From contig JAFVTS010000004.1 in assembly GCA_017503105.1 (NCBI GenBank), positions 23,352 to 87,351 on the forward strand: DNA of 64,000 nucleotides, read 5' to 3'. The notes below the pieces were generated by a model. The model searched no databases. It was given only the letters and a program-made list of their open reading frames with translations, and was not told where the DNA came from. Source of the stretch: Clostridia bacterium (lineage in GTDB: Bacteria; Bacillota; Clostridia; Oscillospirales; CAG-272). Position numbers and translations under genes: made by a program. Positions 53,243-60,579 of this stretch are shown piece after piece; position 1 is the stretch's first letter; each line of letters opens with the position of its first letter.

Positions 53243-54175
53243 ATGGCGGAAATAGATTACAAAACGATAAACGAGAAGGCTTCCGACCCCACCTTAATGA
53301 TAGACCGTGCGGAGCGCGAATATCACGCTCACATAAAAGAGCTTGCCGCACGTATAAACGGAAACGAAAGAATAAAGATAGTTCTTCTTGCGGGTCCCTC
53401 GGGCTCGGGTAAAACGACGAGCGCAAATCTGCTTGCGGACGCGCTTCGTGAGCTTGGGGATGAAGCTCTCGTGGTTTCGCTCGACGATTTTTACAAGGAC
53501 GCCTCCGACCCAAGCTACCCAAGGCTTGACGGCGGCGAGCGCGACTACGAGTGTCCCGAAGCACTTCACCTTGACGAGCTTACCAAAACGCTTGAAAGAG
53601 TCGCGGAGGGAAAATCCTTCGAGATACCGAAATACGATTTCAAATGTGCAGCGCGCACGGATACGAAAACGCACTCGCCTATAGGTCACGGCTGCGTTAT
53701 AATTGAAGGGCTCCACGCGCTGAGCCCCAAAATATCCGATTCATTGCCAAGTGAGAGGCTTTTGAAGCTTTTCGTCAGCGTTTCGACAAACATTAACGAC
53801 GGTGACGATAGGATACTCTCGGGAAGAAAGCTCCGCTTCGTCAGGCGAATGGTGCGCGACAGCATCTATCGCGCGGCAGGTGCGGAGAGAACTCTTGAAA
53901 TGTGGCAAAACGTCCTGCACGCCGAGGATATTTACCTTTATCCGTACAAGGATACGGCAGACGTCGCCTTTGACACTTTCCACGTCTTTGAGCCCTGCGT
54001 TATGGCATCCTTTGCAAAAAAGCTCATCACGGAGGAGCTTGCAAAAAAGAACGAATACGCCGCAGTCGTGTTGGCTGCTCTTTCAAAGATCCGAGAGATA
54101 GACGCGCATCTTGTGCCTGAAAATTCTTTGATAAAAGAATTTATCCCGGGCGGAAAATACGAGAATTTATATTAA
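53243..54175 (+). CDS. Uridine kinase-like P-loop phosphotransferase
   Basis: The 310-residue protein has a Walker A motif (LLAGPSGSGKTT, near residue 47), the uridine-kinase/phosphoribulokinase-type segment VVSLDDFYK and the GGERDYECPEAL and FEIPKYDF stretches. The lid-region RRMVRD is followed by a hydrophobic C-terminal part. Longer homologues have about 550 residues with a TGS-like N-terminal domain; this one lacks it. It phosphorylates a nucleoside or sugar, most likely uridine/cytidine. AGGAG lies before the ATG. It is 27 bp upstream of the first heparinase-type lyase gene, so a carbohydrate kinase role is also possible. Confidence 0.82.
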   Translation: MAEIDYKTINEKASDPTLMIDRAEREYHAHIKELAARINGNERIKIVLLAGPSGSGKTTSANLLADALRELGDEALVVSLDDFYKDASDPSYPRLDGGERDYECPEALHLDELTKTLERVAEGKSFEIPKYDFKCAARTDTKTHSPIGHGCVIIEGLHALSPKISDSLPSERLLKLFVSVSTNINDGDDRILSGRKLRFVRRMVRDSIYRAAGAERTLEMWQNVLHAEDIYLYPYKDTADVAFDTFHVFEPCVMASFAKKLITEELAKKNEYAAVVLAALSKIREIDAHLVPENSLIKEFIPGGKYENLY

Positions 54176-54202
54176 ATTTAATCTATTAAGGAGAGAAAAA
54201 CG

Positions 54203-56134
54203 ATGGAAACCAAACTTACGGGTCCGATTTTGACAGAGGAGGAGCTTTTCGACTTGCTCGACGGGAGCGTTCCTGCATTTGCTGAAGCGAAAAAGGCAGC
54301 TAAAGAGGGGAATCTTACGGATGCGAAGCACATCTTCGCCGAGCAAGTAAGACACGGAGGTTATTCCGAGCTGTATTTTGAAAACCGCGAGAGAATGAAG
54401 GCTTATGCACTCGTTACCAACGAGGAAAAGCTCGCGGCCTCGTGCGAAAAAATACTTGATCACGAGCTTACGAGCTGCGGTTTTTCGCACAAATTCGGCA
54501 AAGAAGTTGATTGGTTCTCAAATCCCACATACAACAAATATTCCGAATGGACCTGGCAGCTCTCGCGCCATCACGACATCTTTCTGCTCGCTCAGGCATA
54601 CGAGCGCTTCGGTGATGAGAAATACGCTGAGTGTGCGGTCGAGCTTCTCTCAAGCTGGTGGCATCAGGCTATCCGTCCCGAAGCGGACGTTGGCGACGGG
54701 GCGACGCTTTGCTGGCGTACGATAGAATGCGGAAACAGAATGACCGTGTGGCCGAATATCGTCTTCCCTATTCTTAAATCCCCTGCCGCAACGGACGACT
54801 TTATATGTGAGCTTGCCCGCTCGCTCTACGAGCACGGTCCAAGACTCATTCGCTCAAAAACGCACAACAATTGGCGCAACATAGAGCTTGGCGGTCTTGC
54901 GAGCCTCTCCGTGCTCTTCCCATTCTTCGAGGAGAGCAAGGCTTGGCGCGAGCACACAGCAAACGGCACAGTCGAGCACCTCGTGCGTCAGATACATCCC
55001 GACGGCTTCCAATTTGAACTCTCCACGACGTATCACGGCGTTGTTCTCGCAAGTGCAACTCACGCAGCAAAGATGCTCGCCCTTGCCGGCTACAAAATGC
55101 CCGACGAATTTTACAGGGTCGCAACTTCGATGTACGAGATGTACGTAAAGCTCCGCCAATCGGGAGATATTATCCCCAACATTAACGACGGAAGATCTGC
55201 GCATATCAGATCCTACCTTCCGCGCGACGGATTTTGCGCTGACAGCGAGCTTGTGAAGTGGGCACTTGACGGCTGCCCCGCCGACAGGGCTCCCAAGATG
55301 GACAGCCTTTCGTTCTTCGAATACGCGGGGCTTGCGATTTTACGCGATTCCTTTGCGGACGCAAAATGCTCCGTGTTCTTCGACGCGGGCAAGATCGGCA
55401 GATCGCACCAGCACGAGGACAAGCTGAACGTGCTCGTTTACCACAACGGCAAGGAGCTTCTCACCGAGGGGCACAACTATTCTTACGACACGTCCGATAT
55501 AAGAAAATACATACTTTCCACCTTCTCCCACAACACCGTAACGGTTGACGGAGAGGGGCAAAACAGGAAAAAGGGCTTCAAGTGGGACGACGCTATGCTC
55601 ACCGTAAAAGAGCCCGTCAGGACGTTCACCTCGGACACGCTTGATTTTGCTGCGGGAAAATACGACGAGGCGTACGGCGAGGAGCAGCAAATAACCGACG
55701 TCGTTCACACCCGAGAAGTCGCGCTCGTCAAGAAGCCTGCGGCAGGTGACGGTACGGTAATAGTTATCGACACTCTTTCGGGTGATACCGAGCACGGCTA
55801 CGAGGCTATTTGGCACGTCGATACCGACGAGCTCGCGCTTGACGGAAACGTCGCGCTCGGCGACAGCTTCTCGTTAGCGTTCGGTGCTGACGTCGGCGAG
55901 CTCAGAATAGTTAAGGGGCAGACCGAGCCTACGGTGCAAGGCTTCACGGCAAGAAGCACGGTTCAGGGCGATTACGACGCTATTCCCACCGTCCTTAACA
56001 AGATCACGGCAAAGTGTGCGACGATGCTCACGGTCATCTCCCTCGGCGCAAAGGTAAGATCTGCATCCCTTGACGGAAGAGCCGTCAAAGTCACTTACGA
56101 AAACGGCGAGCACGAGGAAGTAAAGCTTCCGTAA
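54203..56134 (+). CDS. Heparinase II/III-family polysaccharide lyase (paralogue 1)
   Basis: Members of this lyase superfamily cleave acidic polysaccharides by beta-elimination. The 643-residue protein has an N-terminal (alpha/alpha) toroid with FGKEVDWFSNPTYNKYSEWTW and the conserved KTHNNWRNIELGG region (near residue 217), a Tyr-His pair (TTYHG) and a C-terminal beta-sandwich beginning FDAGKIGRSHQHEDKLNVLVY with GHNYSYDTSDIRKY. No signal peptide is visible, so it probably acts on oligosaccharides inside the cell. GGAG is close before the ATG. It is followed by a close paralogue. Substrate unknown. Confidence 0.87.
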   Translation: METKLTGPILTEEELFDLLDGSVPAFAEAKKAAKEGNLTDAKHIFAEQVRHGGYSELYFENRERMKAYALVTNEEKLAASCEKILDHELTSCGFSHKFGKEVDWFSNPTYNKYSEWTWQLSRHHDIFLLAQAYERFGDEKYAECAVELLSSWWHQAIRPEADVGDGATLCWRTIECGNRMTVWPNIVFPILKSPAATDDFICELARSLYEHGPRLIRSKTHNNWRNIELGGLASLSVLFPFFEESKAWREHTANGTVEHLVRQIHPDGFQFELSTTYHGVVLASATHAAKMLALAGYKMPDEFYRVATSMYEMYVKLRQSGDIIPNINDGRSAHIRSYLPRDGFCADSELVKWALDGCPADRAPKMDSLSFFEYAGLAILRDSFADAKCSVFFDAGKIGRSHQHEDKLNVLVYHNGKELLTEGHNYSYDTSDIRKYILSTFSHNTVTVDGEGQNRKKGFKWDDAMLTVKEPVRTFTSDTLDFAAGKYDEAYGEEQQITDVVHTREVALVKKPAAGDGTVIVIDTLSGDTEHGYEAIWHVDTDELALDGNVALGDSFSLAFGADVGELRIVKGQTEPTVQGFTARSTVQGDYDAIPTVLNKITAKCATMLTVISLGAKVRSASLDGRAVKVTYENGEHEEVKLP

Positions 56135-56143
56135 ACCCGTACC

Positions 56144-56161
56144 CGTGTTGAATTTCAACAC
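56144..56161. other. Palindrome between the two lyase genes
   Basis: GTGTTGAATTTCAACAC is a perfect 8-1-8 inverted repeat (56145-56161) ten bases after the first lyase stop. It includes a variant of the dispersed ACCCGTGTTAAATTT word. It lacks a T-run, so it is not a typical terminator and may be an mRNA-processing hairpin or an operator. Confidence 0.45.
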
Positions 56162-56184
56162 TCATTTTAAAAAGAGGAAAGAAA

Positions 56185-58116
56185 ATGGAAAATAAATATA
56201 TCGGTCCCGTCTTAAAGGAGTCTGAACTTTACAGCTTGCTCGACGAGAGTATTTCCGCTCTAAAAAAAGTAAAGGAAACCGCCCTTGGAGGAGATCTCAC
56301 TTCGGCGAGGCGTCTGTTCGCAGACCACATCAGAAACGGCGGGTATTCAGAGCTTTTCTTCAAAAACAGAGATACGGTTTCGACTAAAACGTTTCCGAGC
56401 TATGACGAAAAAAAGCTCACAGCCGAAGCCGAACGCGTGCTCTCTCACGAGCTTATGAGCGTCGGTGTTCCACATAAATTCGGTAAGGACGTCGATTGGT
56501 TCTATAATGCGACCTACAACGGATATCGCGAGTGGACCTGGCAGCTCTCACGCCATTACGATTTAAGAATACTCGCAGCAGCTTATGAAAAATTCGGAGA
56601 TGAAAAATATGCCGAGGGCTTAGTAGAGCTTCTTTCAAGCTGGATAAAGCAGGCTCTTCGTCCTGAATATAACGAGAGTGACAACGCGACGCTTTGCTGG
56701 CGAACTATCGAGTGCGGTATCAGAATGTCCGTCTGGCCGAGCATCTTCTTCCCAATCCTTAAATCTGCGGCGGTAACGGACGAATTTATCGTAGCATTTT
56801 ACTCATCCCTTTACGAGCACGGAGAGCGTCTTGTACGCTCAAAAACTCAAAATAATTGGCGCAACATCGAGCTTTCGGGATTTGCAAGCCTTGCCGTTCT
56901 CTTCGGCGTTTTTAAAAAAAGCAAAGCTTGGCGCGAGTATACCGCAAAGGGCATTTACGACCATCTTATGCGCCAAATACACCCCGACGGATTCCAATTT
57001 GAGCTTTCTTCAGCTTATCATCACGTCGTTTTGCGAGAATCCCTCCGCGGAGCGGCTGTACTTCAGCTTTCGGGTTACAAAATGCCCGATGATTTTTACA
57101 AGACGATTACGGATATGTTTGAGATGTACGTAAAGCTTATGCAATCAGGCGGACTCATTCCCGACATCAACGACGGAAGACTCGCAAACGTAAAATCGTT
57201 TATGCCGCTTGACGGAGAAATTGAAGAAACTCCGCTCATAAAATGGGCAAAGTCGGGATGCCCCGAGGAAGGCAGTCCCAAAGAAAACACTCTTCACGTC
57301 TTTGAAAACGCAGGTCTTGTCACAATGCGCGACTCTTGGTATAAAACTAAGACCTCCATCTTCTTTGATGCAGGCAAGCTTGGCAGATCGCATCAGCACG
57401 AGGATAAGCTGAATCTCCTCCTATATAAAGACGGAAAGGAAATTCTTACGGAGGGGCATAACTACGCTTACGACTCCTCGGATATGAGAAAATACGTTAT
57501 CTCCTCTTTCTCTCATAACACCGTTATCGTTGACGGCAAGGGACAAAACAGAAGGAGGACTTACCTTTGGGACGACTCTATGCTTAACACTAAAGAGGAC
57601 ATAAAAGCCTTCGCCTCCGAGAAACTCGATTACGCATCGGGTATTTACAACGAAGCCTACGGCACCGAGGGCGAGATAACCGACGTTTCACACAAGCGAG
57701 AGGTCGTTTTCCTCAAGAAAACAAAAGTTGGCTCTGCGGCGGTTATAGTTATAGACACCATCACAGCAGACTGCGAACACACCTATGAAGCCTTATGGCA
57801 TCTTGACGTTTCGGAAGTCAAGCTCTTTGATAAATGCGCTTTTGCTGACGATATATCCATAGCCTTTTCACTAGGGAACGTTTCTTTAACGAAAGGTCAG
57901 ACCGAGCCGTTTGTGCAAGGCTTCGTTTGCGACAGCACCATTCAAGGCGATTACAGACCGATCCCGACACTTATAAACAGGATCGTTGGAAAGGACGCGA
58001 AGATTGTAACGGTCTTTTCCTTTGGACAAGAGCTTTCAAACGTGGAACTCAATTGCAAAAATGTAAACTTAAATTATCAAAGCGGTGAATGCGAAACGGT
58101 AGAGCTTCCCTTCTAA
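56185..58116 (+). CDS. Heparinase II/III-family polysaccharide lyase (paralogue 2)
   Basis: This 643-residue protein is the same length as the upstream paralogue and similar throughout. The core region reads KTQNNWRNIELSG, with Gln where the first paralogue has His (KTHNNWRN), and the Tyr-His pair is SAYHH. The GKLGRSHQHEDKLN and GHNYAYDSSDMRKY segments are intact. The Gln could change catalysis or specificity, so the two copies may act on different bonds. AGAGGAAAG lies before the ATG. It is followed by a terminator-like hairpin at 58141-58187. Confidence 0.87.
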   Translation: MENKYIGPVLKESELYSLLDESISALKKVKETALGGDLTSARRLFADHIRNGGYSELFFKNRDTVSTKTFPSYDEKKLTAEAERVLSHELMSVGVPHKFGKDVDWFYNATYNGYREWTWQLSRHYDLRILAAAYEKFGDEKYAEGLVELLSSWIKQALRPEYNESDNATLCWRTIECGIRMSVWPSIFFPILKSAAVTDEFIVAFYSSLYEHGERLVRSKTQNNWRNIELSGFASLAVLFGVFKKSKAWREYTAKGIYDHLMRQIHPDGFQFELSSAYHHVVLRESLRGAAVLQLSGYKMPDDFYKTITDMFEMYVKLMQSGGLIPDINDGRLANVKSFMPLDGEIEETPLIKWAKSGCPEEGSPKENTLHVFENAGLVTMRDSWYKTKTSIFFDAGKLGRSHQHEDKLNLLLYKDGKEILTEGHNYAYDSSDMRKYVISSFSHNTVIVDGKGQNRRRTYLWDDSMLNTKEDIKAFASEKLDYASGIYNEAYGTEGEITDVSHKREVVFLKKTKVGSAAVIVIDTITADCEHTYEALWHLDVSEVKLFDKCAFADDISIAFSLGNVSLTKGQTEPFVQGFVCDSTIQGDYRPIPTLINRIVGKDAKIVTVFSFGQELSNVELNCKNVNLNYQSGECETVELPF

Positions 58117-58140
58117 GCACCCCGTGTTAAATTAAAAAGG

Positions 58141-58187
58141 AAAAGCGAGGACTCCGATGCAAATGCAAAGAGGAGATCCTCGCTTTT
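58141..58187. terminator. Bidirectional intrinsic terminator
   Basis: An 11-bp outer stem (58141-58151 with 58177-58187) with an inner CTCC/GGAG pairing is followed by ATTTTTT. It separates the convergent lyase and AraC genes. Confidence 0.8.
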
Positions 58188-58192
58188 ATTTT

Positions 58193-58990
58193 TTAACAAT
58201 TCTTTTTAAATTCCATAGGAGTCATACCCGTGTGCTTCTTGAAGAAGCGTGAAAAGTACGAAGTATCCTCAAAGCCACACGTTCGCGCCGCCTCCGAGAC
58301 CGTGTAAAATCCCGTGGCTAAAGCATCCTTTATAAAGGCTATGCGCCTTGTGTCGCGATAGTGGATAGGGCTGTCACCGAAAAGGCGAGCAAACTCGCGT
58401 CTGAAGTTCGTCCTGCTCATTGATACGAGCTCCGAGAGAAATTCAATGCTTATATCCTCGGTCGGATGCGTATCTATATATTCCTTCGCGGGAGCAAGCC
58501 TTCGGTGAGCGAAATCGTCGGTATTCTTTAAATAAAGTCCGTGGAAAAATTCGGAGAGCACGGAGTAAAGGACGGAGATCGAGCGCATCTCATAGCCGAA
58601 TTTTTTATCCCGCCAAAGCTCCGATATCGCAGAAAACAAACCGTGGTAAATTCCGCCTCCGCCAAAAAGCACACTCACCCCCGACGGGTGCAAAAGGTCG
58701 GACGTGGGCGCCTCCGAGAGCAAAAAATTGACCGTATAATGGTGGTAATCTCCACCCGTCAAAACCGTATACCTCGCCTTGTCGGTGAGAAAAACAACGT
58801 CACCTGCGCACACCTTAAAGCTCTCACCGCTCGACAGTCTGTATTCCGCGTTGCCCGAAACCGCATAGCTCACGCCGAAAAATTTCCGCCCCTCGGAATA
58901 ATCGCAAAGCACCTCCGAGGTGGTTTTCATCTCGTGCGCGAGCACCACTTTGACAACACTTACAAAAACGTCACCCGTCAAAAAAAACAC
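58193..58990 (-). CDS. AraC-family transcriptional regulator
   Basis: The 265-residue protein has an N-terminal cupin-like sensor (GVSYAVSGNAEYRLSSGES, VCAGDVVFLTDKARY) and a C-terminal AraC helix-turn-helix pair (ISIEFLSELVSMSRTNFRREF; YTVSEAARTCGFEDTSYFSRFFKKHTGMTPMEFKK). The annotated start is a GTG only about 8 bases from the expected transcription start; an internal ATG at 58930 is the alternative. It is divergent from the isomerase/unknown-gene operon, with both promoters in the intergenic region, so it probably controls that operon. Confidence 0.87.
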   Translation of the reverse strand: MFFLTGDVFVSVVKVVLAHEMKTTSEVLCDYSEGRKFFGVSYAVSGNAEYRLSSGESFKVCAGDVVFLTDKARYTVLTGGDYHHYTVNFLLSEAPTSDLLHPSGVSVLFGGGGIYHGLFSAISELWRDKKFGYEMRSISVLYSVLSEFFHGLYLKNTDDFAHRRLAPAKEYIDTHPTEDISIEFLSELVSMSRTNFRREFARLFGDSPIHYRDTRRIAFIKDALATGFYTVSEAARTCGFEDTSYFSRFFKKHTGMTPMEFKKNC

Positions 58991-59004
58991 CTTCTTTCTT
59001 ACTT

Positions 59005-59033
59005 AAGTATACCACCGCGTCCGAAGTTTGTCA
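59005..59033 (-). promoter_or_regulatory. Promoter of the AraC gene
   Basis: On the - strand TTGACA and TATACT are spaced by 17 bp with extended -10 (TGG). Confidence 0.75.
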
Positions 59034-59077
59034 AGTAAAAAACGGACACATCGTCCTAAAAAATGTCACGCTGTCAC

Positions 59078-59107
59078 TTGAAATCCGAGTAAATTTTGTG
59101 CTAAAAT
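59078..59107 (+). promoter_or_regulatory. Promoter of the isomerase operon
   Basis: TTGAAA (59078-59083) and TAAAAT (59102-59107) are spaced by 18 bp with extended -10 (TGC). A direct repeat TGTCAC-n2-TGTCAC lies just upstream (about 59064-59077) and is a candidate AraC site. Confidence 0.65.
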
Positions 59108-59137
59108 AAAAATAAAAAAGGTGTAAAAGGTGTTTTT

Positions 59138-60565
59138 ATGAAAAAAACAAAAATAGGACTCGTATCTCTCGGACACTACATATATTTTGAGCAGTTTGAG
59201 GGACTTCGCGAGGAGCTTATGCAAAAGACCGAGGAATTTAAAAAGTACGTGGACGAAGAGCGCTTCGAGATATTCGACGCGGGATATATCGACACCGCCG
59301 AGGGGGCTTTCGGGGCGGCACGCGCACTCAGGCGCGAGGACACCGACCTTGTATTCGTCATTCTTTCGACCTACGTGCCCTCCTCCGTGGCAGCGCCGCT
59401 TGCAAAATACGTTGACGCGCCCCAGGTCCTGGTAGCCATACAGCCCCTGACGCACCTTGATTACTCAAAAACGACTACCTATATGCAGCTCGTGAACGAC
59501 GACGTGTGCGCAATGCCCGAGGTTGCGGGAGTATACGAAAGGCTCGGAAGACAGATCCCACCCTGCCTCGTTGCGTCGTCGGATATGACCGCCTTTCTTG
59601 AAAAAGAGGTGGGAGAATGGCTTGACGCCGCATCCGCCCTTGCCGCCTTCAAATACGAAACGATAGGCTACCTCGGTCACACCTACGAGGGTATGTACGA
59701 TATGCATACCGACCCGACGGCATTCACGCGCACCTTCGGTGCTCACGTGAAAATGCTTGAAATGTGCGAGCTCGCCGCTCTTTCGGATGCTGTAAGCACG
59801 GAAGAAATCAATGCAAAAATAGAAGAAATCAAAGAAATCTTCCAAATTTGCGACCCTTCCGTCGATCCTCTCACGGACTACGTTCAGGACGGCGATATGG
59901 AGCTTTCGGCAAGACTTGCCGTAGCGCTTGAAAAGCTTGTGAAGAATAACAAGCTCACAGCCCTCGCTTACTACTACAAGAGCGAGCGCGGAAACAAGTA
60001 CGAGCCTCTTGCGGCTAACCTTATAATAGGCAACACGCTTCTGACCTCCTCGGGCACGCCCTTGGCGGGTGAGGCAGACCTTAAGACTGCGGCGGCAATG
60101 CTCATAATGAAGGCTGTCGGAGGTGGCGGCTCCTTTGCCGAGATACACCCCTTTGACACCGAGGCTGACGTTGTGCTCATCGGTCACGACGGTCCGCACA
60201 ACACGGCGATAGCCGAGGGCAAGCCCCGTCTTCGCAAGCTCAAGAAATACCACGGCAAATCGGGCTCGGGCATCGGCGTTGAATTCTCCTTAAAATCGGG
60301 ACCCATAACGCTTCTTTCCATCTCCCTTAACAGGCACGGCGAATTCAAGATGATAGCGGCGGAGGGCGAATCGCTTCCCGGCGAGATACCGCAGACGGGT
60401 AACACGAACACGAGAGTCACCTTCGGCTGTCCCGTCAACGAGTTTCTCTCACGCTGGTGCGAGGCAGGCCCCACCCATCACCTTGCCCTCGGCATCGGTC
60501 ACAGACTCGGAGCGATAAAGAAATTCGCGCGTATTTCGGGAATAGAGCTTAAAATAGTAAAATAA
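59138..60565 (+). CDS. L-arabinose/L-fucose isomerase-like protein
   Basis: The 475-residue protein resembles the L-arabinose/L-fucose isomerase fold, which interconverts aldoses and ketoses with a metal ion. The C-terminal half has the features expected of that family: GTPLAGEADLKTA (Glu), GSFAEIHPFD (Glu), VLIGHDGPHN (His) and ALGIGHRLGAI (His), giving the usual two Glu and two His metal-ligand set. The N-terminal half is more diverged (VSLGHYIYFEQFEG). No Shine-Dalgarno match is strong, but AAAAGG is near. It is followed after 14 bp by the large unrecognised protein. The exact sugar is unknown. Confidence 0.82.
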   Translation: MKKTKIGLVSLGHYIYFEQFEGLREELMQKTEEFKKYVDEERFEIFDAGYIDTAEGAFGAARALRREDTDLVFVILSTYVPSSVAAPLAKYVDAPQVLVAIQPLTHLDYSKTTTYMQLVNDDVCAMPEVAGVYERLGRQIPPCLVASSDMTAFLEKEVGEWLDAASALAAFKYETIGYLGHTYEGMYDMHTDPTAFTRTFGAHVKMLEMCELAALSDAVSTEEINAKIEEIKEIFQICDPSVDPLTDYVQDGDMELSARLAVALEKLVKNNKLTALAYYYKSERGNKYEPLAANLIIGNTLLTSSGTPLAGEADLKTAAAMLIMKAVGGGGSFAEIHPFDTEADVVLIGHDGPHNTAIAEGKPRLRKLKKYHGKSGSGIGVEFSLKSGPITLLSISLNRHGEFKMIAAEGESLPGEIPQTGNTNTRVTFGCPVNEFLSRWCEAGPTHHLALGIGHRLGAIKKFARISGIELKIVK

Positions 60566-60579
60566 AGGAGCTTTCCTAT

